This document shows positions 1 to 5,317 of a DNA stretch of 6,674 nt, piece by piece. Made by a program: the position numbers and the translations under genes. Numbering within the stretch: position 1 is the first letter of the stretch; each line of letters opens with the position of its first letter. This DNA is from Methanosarcina sp. (lineage in GTDB: Archaea; Halobacteriota; Methanosarcinia; Methanosarcinales; Methanosarcinaceae), in contig DUGS01000131.1 in NCBI GenBank assembly GCA_013331265.1, positions 6,238 through 12,911 of the forward strand, read 5' to 3'. The notes under the pieces are model-generated. The model did not search any database. It was not told the DNA's origin and saw nothing but the letters and a program-made list of their open reading frames with translations.

Positions 1-1
1 C

Positions 2-1396
2 CAAAAAATACCTGCTATCTATGAAGACAGGATATTATGGCAGGACAATAGAAATGGAAACTGGGATATCTACATGTATAACCTCTCCACCTCCGCAGAA
101 ACTCAGATAACTCTCAATAACTTAGATCAGTATGAATTTACTATCGATGGTAATAGGATAGTATGGATGGATTCTCGAGATTTATCAGACATCTACATGT
201 ACAATATCACAAGTTCTAAAGAAATCCCGATCACTACCAATCAATCATCTCAGATTAGTGAAATAAATGTATATATCAGGTCCTGGAATCTTGAATTAAC
301 AGATCCTTTAGATAATGCAACATTTACCATATCAGGACCAGATGAGATCTACGTCGGGAATGGATCATACTGGACTATATTTAATGCATCTGCAGGTACA
401 TATACGATAAACCATGAGCCAGTAAGTGGATACGAAACACCTGCTTCTGAAACTAAAAACCTGACTGCAGAAAATAAAATTATCTTCTCTGGCAATTATT
501 CTCTAAAAAAGAGATCTACAGACAGTATTGATCTTGGAGATGGATATATACTATTAATAAAGCAAATCGATACTGCAAACAACGAAGCGTTAATGGAAAT
601 ACAGTTAGATGAACGTACAGTTAATGAAATGAGAGTGAAAAAACACGAAATGGTTGAGTTTTATAAAACAAGCTATTCCGTTAATGAGAGTGGCAAACCT
701 GGTCTTCTTGACATAATTATCGAGGATATATCCCAGGATTCTGATGGTGACTATATAAAGATTTGCATTACTCCTCCAGATATAGAATTTGCACTAGCCC
801 CAGAGAAAAAACTAATAATTACTTCTATTCCGGAAGGAGCGAATATACTACTTGATAGAGAATACATAGGAAAAACTCCAAAGGAAAAGAGTATAATCGA
901 TCTGAGAACATATTTGATCTGTTTAGAACTGGATGGATACGAGATATGGGAGGAAAAATATGAAATTCAGCCGTCTAATGAATTCGAGATAGAAGTAGAA
1001 GCGCTCTTGACTGAAAAACAGCCTTCTCCCACAATAAGCACTACTCCTATCTCCGAATTACGTTACATAAATATCTCTTCAATTCCAGAAGGGGCAGAGG
1101 TGTTTATTGATGGGAGGTATATAGAAAGAACCCCAGCAAAAATTGCTATTGGAGATACAAATGAACATTCAGTTTGTCTAAAAAAAGAAGGATACACTGA
1201 TTATAAAGATGACTTTCAATTTCATTCAGGAGAGAGCAAAATAGAAATGAAATTAGAGTTACAGCCTCTTCCTACATCTCCAACTAAACAAGAGGAAATA
1301 ACGCCATCTTCAACAGAAGAGGAAGGAGCAGATTTTCTGGCAATTTCAGTTTTATTGACTTTAATTTTCGGATACTTTACTTTGAGAAAAAAATAA
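2..1396 (+). CDS. Cell-surface protein: beta-propeller repeats, S-layer-like region, two PEGA domains, C-terminal anchor (5' partial)
   Basis: The frame is open from base 2, so the true start lies before the window; the ATG at 74 is internal. Of 464 visible residues, about 5-75 hold two propeller blades of the type DRILWQDNRNGNWDIYMYN and NRIVWMDSRDLSDIYMYN, a TolB/WD40-like pattern common in Methanosarcina surface proteins. Residues about 98-167 are a Thr/Asn-rich beta domain. Residues about 177-256 (starting LGDGYILLIKQID) resemble the S-layer duplication domain. Residues about 270-335 and 355-420 are tandem PEGA domains with SIPEGA cores. A Pro/Ser/Thr/Glu-rich linker leads to one membrane helix at about 443-461 ending LRKK. 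No clear PGF or PEF sorting motif precedes that helix, so it is probably a plain anchor. The protein should face outside and act in cell-envelope structure or adhesion. It ends in TAA, and the next gene starts 25 bases on. The domain calls are by eye; the S-layer call is the weakest. Confidence 0.85.
   Translation, partial: QKIPAIYEDRILWQDNRNGNWDIYMYNLSTSAETQITLNNLDQYEFTIDGNRIVWMDSRDLSDIYMYNITSSKEIPITTNQSSQISEINVYIRSWNLELTDPLDNATFTISGPDEIYVGNGSYWTIFNASAGTYTINHEPVSGYETPASETKNLTAENKIIFSGNYSLKKRSTDSIDLGDGYILLIKQIDTANNEALMEIQLDERTVNEMRVKKHEMVEFYKTSYSVNESGKPGLLDIIIEDISQDSDGDYIKICITPPDIEFALAPEKKLIITSIPEGANILLDREYIGKTPKEKSIIDLRTYLICLELDGYEIWEEKYEIQPSNEFEIEVEALLTEKQPSPTISTTPISELRYINISSIPEGAEVFIDGRYIERTPAKIAIGDTNEHSVCLKKEGYTDYKDDFQFHSGESKIEMKLELQPLPTSPTKQEEITPSSTEEEGADFLAISVLLTLIFGYFTLRKK
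14..235 (+). repeat. Tandem beta-propeller blade repeats within the surface protein
   Basis: Two consecutive protein repeats of about 40 residues share the pattern (N/D)RI(L/V)W.D.R...DIYMYN(L/I)(S/T)(T/S)S.E..IT. The first starts near base 14 and the second near base 134. More blades probably lie upstream, because a propeller normally needs six to eight. Confidence 0.75.
809..1261 (+). repeat. Two tandem PEGA domains within the surface protein
   Basis: The first copy (about 809-1006) contains ITSIPEGANILLDREYIGKT and the second (about 1064-1261) contains ISSIPEGAEVFIDGRYIERT. Each is followed by the typical L.L.GY or L.K.GY strand. PEGA domains are small beta modules named for this core and are common in archaeal and bacterial surface proteins. 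A Pro/Thr linker separates the two copies. Confidence 0.85.
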
Positions 1397-1421
1397 GATC
1401 TCAATTGGAGTTTGTGAGAAA

Positions 1422-2279
1422 TTGGAGATTAGAGAAATTTACAATAAACTTGCAGCAAATTATTGGCTTACTTCTTTTTTACTATCTGGATTAATTTTTT
1501 TAATATATTCTTTTTTGATATTTAAAATAGAGTCTTATAATTATGATTTTGCTTCCCTGCTGATTACAGCGGCTATGAGTATTTTGATAGGGTATGAATA
1601 TGCAACAATAAGATATTTTTTTTCCAAGATATATATAATATTCATAGAACTTGAGCCTTCATTTCCAGAAAAGCAATATCAAACATTTTCACAGGATCTG
1701 AAGAAAAAACTACGCAGGTCTTGGCAGTTTTACTTGATAATAACTGTTGTCGTCCTTCCATTTATAGTATTAGAGTTAATCGACATATTGGAATATAAAT
1801 TTTTTAATGGGACAACGCTTCCTTACTTTTATTTATTTGATGATACATTGTGGTCCCTACTGCTTGATATTATCAATCATATAATTGAATATTTGTTACT
1901 TTTCTTACTGGGAGTAATTATCTGGATAATGATAGAATTAGCCATGATTCTAAATGAACTATATAAAAAATATTCATTAAATGTTTATGTGTTTAATATT
2001 TATGAGATAGGGGGACTTAAGACCCTGAAAACTTTTGTCCTATCGATTGTGAGTCATTACTTCATAATCTTAACATTGGTAATAATATCGTATGAATCAT
2101 TAATTGAATCTATGTTTTCCAACATAATATTACGTCACAAAGCAATAATTCCATGTGAGATCATCATACTGAGCCTGATGATTTTTTTAGGCATAATCAT
2201 TTTCTTAAAAGCACAAAAATTAATAAGTTACTTAATTGACAAATGTATGATGTTGGAGTTAAATAAAATATACCGATAG
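1422..2279 (+). CDS. Six-helix integral membrane protein of unknown function, ending in an amber codon
   Basis: I do not recognise a family. The 285-residue protein is very rich in Ile, Leu, Phe and Tyr, with about six membrane helices near residues 15-35, 44-66, 102-124, 146-177, 204-225 and 241-263. A basic loop (KKKLRR, 94-99) follows helix 2. The chosen start is TTG at 1422, because GGAG at 1407-1410 lies 11 bases before it and no ATG serves the N-terminus before helix 1. It lies 25 bases after the surface-protein gene on the same strand, so the two are probably co-transcribed, perhaps as an envelope pair. Its base composition is strikingly AT-rich compared with the cupin or mscL genes, which may mean acquisition or weak selection. 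The stop is TAG, the only TAG among the gene ends seen here. The same frame continues open after it to 2516, so this may be only the N-terminal 285 residues of a longer pyrrolysine-containing protein. Confidence 0.72.
   Translation: MEIREIYNKLAANYWLTSFLLSGLIFLIYSFLIFKIESYNYDFASLLITAAMSILIGYEYATIRYFFSKIYIIFIELEPSFPEKQYQTFSQDLKKKLRRSWQFYLIITVVVLPFIVLELIDILEYKFFNGTTLPYFYLFDDTLWSLLLDIINHIIEYLLLFLLGVIIWIMIELAMILNELYKKYSLNVYVFNIYEIGGLKTLKTFVLSIVSHYFIILTLVIISYESLIESMFSNIILRHKAIIPCEIIILSLMIFLGIIIFLKAQKLISYLIDKCMMLELNKIYR
2277..2279 (+). other. In-frame amber codon, possible pyrrolysine site
   Basis: TAG lies at codon 286 of the frame that opens at 1422. The frame then runs 78 sense codons to TAA at 2514-2516. 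In Methanosarcina, TAG is decoded as pyrrolysine by PylS and tRNA-Pyl, and read-through competes with termination. That this codon is decoded here is an inference. Confidence 0.4.
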
Positions 2280-2516
2280 TATGAAGAAATCTACAATAAA
2301 GTATTTGATATGAGTTCTAATATAAAAAATGATGAAAACATAAGAGAACTAGAAAATTTAAGGATAATTATGGACATTTTTGAAAAAAGAGAAATGAGAA
2401 TAAAAACAATAATAAGCAAACAATTTGATCCCAAAGCGATAATTGTTTTTATCATAACCGCTTTGCCATCAGTAGTCACCTTAATTAAAGAAATAAGTGA
2501 ACTAATAAATATATAA
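2280..2516 (+). CDS. Downstream in-frame extension or separate small protein with one hydrophobic C-terminal segment
   Basis: This frame is continuous with the preceding membrane-protein gene and separated from it only by one TAG. If translated separately, the only ATG gives 68 residues from 2310 (MSSNIKNDENIRELE...). No GGAGG-type sequence precedes that ATG, and the ten codons between TAG and ATG (YEEIYNKVFD) are open. The residues are helical and highly charged (REMRIKTIISK region, possible coiled coil). They are followed by a hydrophobic segment, about residues 43-59 of the short form (AIIVFIITALPSVVTLI), that could be a membrane helix. As a read-through product it would add a cytoplasmic helical linker and a seventh hydrophobic segment to the membrane protein. 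I recognise no family. Oligo-T runs follow the TAA stop. Confidence 0.5.
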   Translation, partial: YEEIYNKVFDMSSNIKNDENIRELENLRIIMDIFEKREMRIKTIISKQFDPKAIIVFIITALPSVVTLIKEISELINI

Positions 2517-2694
2517 CTTGAGTAAGAAACTCGTGTGTAACTTCAGCGTTTTTATAAAAGTTCTCAGTTTTTCAATTTGCTCATCCGATATTTCACATTT
2601 CTTTTGATTTACACATTTCTCTAGTTTTTTGTCAAATTTTCCATTATATTTAGACAAATGTTATGATATAATTCGATATATTTTGAGTTTTCAT
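2502..2694 (-). pseudogene. Doubtful small reading frame, apparently frameshifted
   Basis: On the minus strand, 48 bases beyond the cupin gene, GGGAAGTGAG directly precedes an ATG (2692-2694) that opens a 14-codon frame ending in TAA. A neighbouring frame carries 51 open codons, 2657 down to 2505, with TAG at 2502-2504. Its product includes KFDKKLEKCVNQKKCEISDE and then EQIEKLRTFIKTLK, which reads like an amphipathic helix. One base indel would join the two into a protein of about 64 residues. AT-rich DNA gives Lys/Ile/Asn-rich open frames by chance, so this may be nothing. Its end overlaps the convergent frame ending at 2516. I recognise no family. Confidence 0.2.
2549..2630 (+). terminator. 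Oligo-T terminator cluster after the membrane-protein gene
   Basis: T runs occur at 2549-2553, 2568-2572 and 2625-2630 (six T) after the TAA at 2514-2516. Archaeal RNA polymerase commonly terminates at such U-rich tracts without needing a stable hairpin, and I see none here. Confidence 0.45.
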
Positions 2695-2742
2695 CTCACT
2701 TCCCTTTTCTATTCTTTATCCTTTAACAGCCATTCCTACCTT

Positions 2743-3759
2743 TTATTCAAATACTTTGGTATTTTCCTCTGACCATGCCGGCTGGTTTATTGCAAGGAAT
2801 TTAAGAGTAGTATTCCCTGTGTTGAATGTGGTTTGAACGGCGCCTGCAGGGATATATATTATCTGGTCCTGGTGAAGTTCGACAGGGATCCCATCAATAT
2901 AGAGGATGCCCTCTCCTTCAAGTATATAATGGACTTCGGGATTTTTCATCAGGTGAGGGGCGATACTTTCTCCCGGTTCGATAAAGGAATGGGCAATACT
3001 GTAGTCCAGGTCAATATCATTATCAACATTTTCTGGATTCAGCAGTTCTGCAACATGAATATTTCCAGGCTCTTCAAGATATGAGCATTCGCTGAGGTTT
3101 CTGCATATTATGTGGTCGTCCACGTAAAAGCTTGCTCCTACGATGTAAGCCCGCCCCTCAAAGGTAGCCTTTTTAATGAAGGTTAACCTCCGGGAAGGCT
3201 CGGGACTTCCTGATTCCTGCCAGCTGTAATCTATCCAGCCCTCTCCACTTTCGCTCATGGCTGCTTCTATAAAGAGTTCGCCTATGGGCTTGCCGTCAGC
3301 GTCCAGAAGCCCTTTCATTTCCTTTCCTTCACTGCCCCTATCCTGAGGGCAGACGACCTGAGTCCCGTTTATTGTCCAGACAAAAATACAGAAGTCACTG
3401 CTATTCCAGGGGGATTTCGGTTCTACAAGTTTAGGAAAAAGCTTTTCTCCCTGTGAGTCAAGAAGTCTGACTGTAGCCCTTACTTTATTTTCAATGTCTC
3501 TCCTTTCAGTTGCCATTTCACTCTCCCCTTTTGCAAGAATCAGAGAGTCTGGAGGTGCAGGCTTCATGAGGGCTTGTTCTGTGGTTGTGTTATCTCCTGC
3601 AACCATAGCTTTTCCGGCCACTCCTGAAGCAGGTTCGCTTACTGTTTTGTTCTCAAGTTCTTCCGCAACTGCTGCCCGGTCATTATGAGCCCCACAGGTA
3701 AGGATACCCAGAATAAGGGCAACTGCAAGCATTCCACATATGATCTTTATTAAATCCAT
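2743..3759 (-). CDS. Exported Cache-domain and cupin fusion protein
   Basis: The 338-residue protein starts with a hydrophobic signal or anchor segment (residues 4-21) ending at LTCG; Cys22 could be lipidated, but Thr at -1 makes a poor lipobox. A low-complexity linker (25-80) follows. Residues about 88-213 match a single Cache domain (sCache_2 type): VWTINGTQVVCPQDRG, then LLDADGKPIGELFIEA, GWIDYSWQE and FEGRAYIVGASFY. Such domains bind small ligands outside the cell. Residues about 254-328 form a cupin: PGESIAPHLMKNPEVHYILEG and IYIPAGAVQTTFNTGN. Canonical cupins use HxH...E and a later His as metal ligands; here His269 and Glu275 remain, but the other positions are Met271 and Gln309. I recall this HxM/AVQ pattern in other methanogen cupins, so it may be family-typical. 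There is no kinase or methyl-accepting domain, so it may bind a ligand rather than signal directly. The start is ATG at 3757-3759 with AAGGAAG upstream. GC is higher than in the plus-strand genes beside it. Confidence 0.85.
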   Translation of the reverse strand: MDLIKIICGMLAVALILGILTCGAHNDRAAVAEELENKTVSEPASGVAGKAMVAGDNTTTEQALMKPAPPDSLILAKGESEMATERRDIENKVRATVRLLDSQGEKLFPKLVEPKSPWNSSDFCIFVWTINGTQVVCPQDRGSEGKEMKGLLDADGKPIGELFIEAAMSESGEGWIDYSWQESGSPEPSRRLTFIKKATFEGRAYIVGASFYVDDHIICRNLSECSYLEEPGNIHVAELLNPENVDNDIDLDYSIAHSFIEPGESIAPHLMKNPEVHYILEGEGILYIDGIPVELHQDQIIYIPAGAVQTTFNTGNTTLKFLAINQPAWSEENTKVFE

Positions 3760-3763
3760 ATGA

Positions 3764-3770
3764 CTTCCTT
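3764..3770 (-). promoter_or_regulatory. Ribosome binding site of the cupin gene
   Basis: Read on the minus strand this is AAGGAAG, four bases before the ATG. It supports the chosen start, which also places the signal segment at the extreme N-terminus. Confidence 0.5.
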
Positions 3771-3821
3771 ATTTTTTTGAATTGCGATTCGGTGTTTAAA
3801 GAGCCATTGTCAGAATATTCT

Positions 3822-3834
3822 TAAAAATATAGTT
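3822..3834 (-). promoter_or_regulatory. Candidate archaeal TATA box for the cupin gene
   Basis: The minus strand reads CTATATTTTTAA, a TATA-box-like sequence about 65-70 bases before the ATG. Initiation about 25 bases downstream would give a leader of roughly 40-45 bases. The region is AT-rich, so chance matches are likely. Confidence 0.35.
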
Positions 3835-4033
3835 ACAATAATTATCAGAAGTATTATTTTATTTTTTCACTATGTTTATCCCCAAAAATATTTAAACTAT
3901 TATTATTTGCCGAAACATAGGATGATTTTATAGCGAATCTAAGATTTTATATATGTGGCTTCGAATTAATTACTTTTTTATAAAACCTCCAGGACTTCTT
4001 AAACTCTAGACCTTATGTTCAAGCCTGAATAAC

Positions 4034-4040
4034 TTTATAT
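4034..4040 (+). promoter_or_regulatory. Candidate TATA box for the xth pseudogene
   Basis: TTTATAT lies 84 bases before the ATG at 4124, which would leave a leader of about 60 bases. A second candidate, TTTTATATATG at 3945-3955, would give a longer leader. GAGGT at 4115-4119 is the ribosome site, four bases before the ATG. Confidence 0.35.
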
Positions 4041-4123
4041 CGATTTTATCCGAAAAATCCAGGAAGATCAGATAAAGAAAGAGGGAATAAAAGAGGAAAA
4101 GTGGTAAGGTATAAGAGGTAAAA

Positions 4124-4518
4124 ATGCCGGAACATTATAACCTTATTTCCTGGAACGTAAACGGCCTCCGGGCTGCAATGAAAAAGGATTTTCTGGATTT
4201 GCTGCTCGGGCATGAGTTTGACATTGTATGCGTGCAGGAGACAAAGGCTTCTGAGGATAAGCTTCCGCGTGAAGTCAAGAATATCCCAGGTTATTATAAT
4301 TATTTTGTTTCCGCAGAGCGGAACGGTTACAGCGGGGTCGGAACACTTTCAAAGAAAAAAACCTTAACCTCGAAAAAGGCATGGGTATCGAGGTATTTGA
4401 CAGGGAAAGCCGCTTTTTAAGAACCGATTACGACGATTTCGTCCTGCTGAATATCTACTTCCCGAACGGCAAAGCAGGCTTGAGGGTTAAAGAAGAGATA
4501 CAAAGAATATTTATCTAA
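4124..4518 (+). pseudogene. xth: Exonuclease III (AP endonuclease), frameshifted and truncated
   Basis: The intact family removes abasic sites in base excision repair and is about 250-260 residues long. Here the first 79 residues match the N-terminus well: SWNVNGLRA with the metal-site Asn11, CVQETKAS with the catalytic Glu39, and NGYSGVGTLSKKK. At the A7 run 4355-4361 the frame breaks and soon stops at TAA (4418-4420). Reading on in the -1 frame from 4360 restores the family sequence: NLNLEKGMGIEVFDRESRFL and then LRTDYDDFVLLNIYFPNGKAG. After GKAG the homology ends in an unrelated tail, LRVKEEIQRIFI, and TAA at 4516-4518. The catalytic Tyr, the Asp/Asn pair and the C-terminal SDH motif are all missing, so roughly the last half has been deleted. 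The gene cannot encode an active enzyme. A sequencing error could explain the frameshift but not the truncation. The ribosome site GAGGT and the ATG remain intact. Confidence 0.9.
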
Positions 4519-4531
4519 AAAGGGGAATTAT

Positions 4532-4565
4532 TTAATTAGTTCGATCTACATAATAAACTAATTAA
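4532..4565. repeat. Perfect 10-bp inverted repeat between xth and mscL
   Basis: TTAATTAGTT (4532-4541) and AACTAATTAA (4556-4565) are exact reverse complements separated by 14 bases. The centre-to-centre distance is 24 bases, just over two helical turns, which would suit a dimeric regulator. The repeat sits about 50-80 bases before the mscL ATG, where core-promoter elements would lie. As RNA it could also form a weak AT-rich hairpin ending the xth transcript. Confidence 0.5.
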
Positions 4566-4600
4566 TTGAATCCTTGTAAATTTATATTTCAAAATATCCA

Positions 4601-4607
4601 GGAGGAG
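4601..4607 (+). promoter_or_regulatory. Strong ribosome binding site of mscL
   Basis: GGAGGAG lies four bases before the ATG at 4612, fixing the start. A TATA-like TTTATATT at 4581-4588 is too close to the start to leave room for this site in the transcript, so the working promoter is probably further upstream, near the inverted repeat. Confidence 0.7.
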
Positions 4608-4611
4608 TATA

Positions 4612-4917
4612 ATGGGGCTTATAAGTGAATTTAAAGAATTCCTTTATGAATACAAAGTAATTCCACTGGCAATTGCTTTTATCATGGGTATCGCATCCAC
4701 GGCTCTTATAAAGTCGCTTGTGGAAAATATCATAATGCCGATAGTCACACCTTTTGTCCCGGGAGGGGCTTGGAAAACTGCAACTCTTGAACTTGGGCCA
4801 ATAGTATTGAGTTGGGGGGCTTTTCTCGGAGAACTGATAAATTTCATCATTATTGCATTTGTGGTTTTTCTTATTGCAAAAAAAGTGTTGAAAGAGGAAA
4901 ATGTGACCAAAAAATAA
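4612..4917 (+). CDS. mscL: Large-conductance mechanosensitive channel MscL
   Basis: The 101-residue protein is a short MscL. An MscL pentamer in the cytoplasmic membrane opens under bilayer tension and releases solutes after osmotic downshock. The N-terminal amphipathic helix LISEFKEFLYEYK (3-15) is followed by pore helix TM1, about 16-44, with the family's NIIMP motif at 39-43 (bacterial DIIMP). A periplasmic-side loop with PGGAWKTATLELGP follows, then TM2 at about 67-90 (GAFLGELINFIIIAFVVFLI) and a short charged tail EENVTKK. Bacterial proteins of about 136 residues carry a C-terminal cytoplasmic helix bundle, which is missing here; short archaeal forms of this kind are known, including one of similar length from M. 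acetivorans. The start is ATG at 4612 after GGAGGAG. The gene appears to be a single-gene unit: the repeat and promoter region precede it and an oligo-T terminator follows. Confidence 0.93.
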   Translation: MGLISEFKEFLYEYKVIPLAIAFIMGIASTALIKSLVENIIMPIVTPFVPGGAWKTATLELGPIVLSWGAFLGELINFIIIAFVVFLIAKKVLKEENVTKK

Positions 4918-4918
4918 G

Positions 4919-4980
4919 TGGAAAATAATTTTTCTCTTTCCATTTTTGTTCATCGACTTTTCTTTTTGTATATCTTTTTT
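4919..4980 (+). terminator. mscL terminator
   Basis: A 6-bp hairpin, TGGAAA (4919-4924) with TTTCCA (4937-4942), starts one base after the TAA. T runs follow at 4943-4947, 4963-4967 and 4975-4980. The repeated oligo-T tracts fit archaeal termination. Confidence 0.6.
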
Positions 4981-5023
4981 CCTTTATCCTATCATAGGGA
5001 CCTAAAAAACCGTATAATTTATT

Positions 5024-5046
5024 GAGGAGGGCTGATACTCCTCCTC
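5024..5046 (+). repeat. Hairpin enclosing a Shine-Dalgarno-like sequence
   Basis: GAGGAGG (5024-5030) pairs perfectly with CCTCCTC (5040-5046) around a nine-base loop. The 5' arm is a near-ideal archaeal ribosome binding sequence, so the hairpin could hide it. No ATG, GTG or TTG lies at normal spacing, which leaves the role open; it could equally be part of a terminator. Confidence 0.5.
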
Positions 5047-5052
5047 TGGCGT

Positions 5053-5244
5053 TTGTTTATAAAACATGGAGAATTTACACCGATATACAATGCGTTCTGT
5101 GAAAAATACTGCTCATTGGCGGTATTTTTGACCGAGGCAGTTAAAGCTTTCTTTATTAGTGATAGAAAGGGATTAAAAAGCTTGGATGAGAGTTACGAAA
5201 AAAGTACCATACTAATAACAATATTAATTATTCACAGTATATAA
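5053..5244 (+). CDS. Unrecognised 63-residue reading frame, possibly a gene remnant
   Basis: I do not recognise this product. The frame starts at TTG 5053, is open back to a TGA at 5023-5025, and ends in TAA at 5242-5244. No ribosome site stands at normal distance; GAGGAGG at 5024-5030 is 22 bases upstream and inside a hairpin. The middle part (IYNAFCEKYCSLAVFLTEAV, then SDRKGLKSLDESYEK) has the helical, heptad-like look of a helix-bundle protein and faintly recalls PhoU-like or DUF47 helices. The last residues (STILITILIIHSI) look like chance AT-rich translation, so it may be the N-terminal scrap of a decayed gene. The next gene starts 73 bases on, with its TATA box overlapping this frame's stop. 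Confidence 0.3.
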   Translation: MFIKHGEFTPIYNAFCEKYCSLAVFLTEAVKAFFISDRKGLKSLDESYEKSTILITILIIHSI

Positions 5245-5246
5245 TA
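5238..5246 (+). promoter_or_regulatory. Candidate TATA box for the deformylase-like gene
   Basis: TATATAATA lies 72-80 bases before the ATG at 5318. Initiation about 25 bases downstream would give a leader of about 45-50 bases. It overlaps the stop of the preceding small frame, which fits that frame being a relic. Confidence 0.4.
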
Positions 5247-5317
5247 TCAACCTGATACTGCGGGAGCACCAAAATTAGATAAACTTTGATATTTAACTCT
5301 AAGGCGGGGACGCGAAT

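Larger units (their letters stand above)
3760..4123. other. Divergent intergenic region between the cupin gene and the xth pseudogene
   Basis: These 364 bases hold no convincing reading frame. They are AT-rich and contain TATA-like sequences on both strands: a minus-strand one at 3822-3834, and plus-strand ones at 3944-3955 (ATTTTATATATG) and 4034-4040. A weak 6-bp hairpin (GATTTT / AAAATC, loop of six) sits at 4042-4059. The spacer is long enough to host a small RNA, but nothing in it identifies one. Confidence 0.6.

Noticed and set aside
1222..1404. Minus-strand open frame of 60 residues under the surface-protein tail
   Set aside because: It lies antisense to a well-supported coding region and has no family features.
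2280..2330. A stable PYLIS-like stem-loop after the TAG
   Set aside because: The sequence after the TAG is AT-rich and I could not draw a convincing stem; such an element is also not strictly required for amber decoding in Methanosarcina.
2833..3084. Plus-strand open frame of 83 residues inside the cupin gene
   Set aside because: It is antisense to the clear cupin domain and its product has no recognisable pattern.
3760..4123. CRISPR array, tRNA or riboswitch in the long spacers
   Set aside because: I saw no regular direct repeats, no cloverleaf-like or GTTCGA-type tRNA core, and no recognisable riboswitch consensus in 3760-4123 or 4918-5317.
4582..4953. Minus-strand frames of 123 and 99 residues across mscL
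   Set aside because: MscL on the plus strand is unambiguous; these are antisense frames with no motif.
5066..5131. ATG-started 21-residue frame after the GAGGAGG hairpin
   Set aside because: It is short, 35 bases from the ribosome-like site, and has no distinctive sequence.
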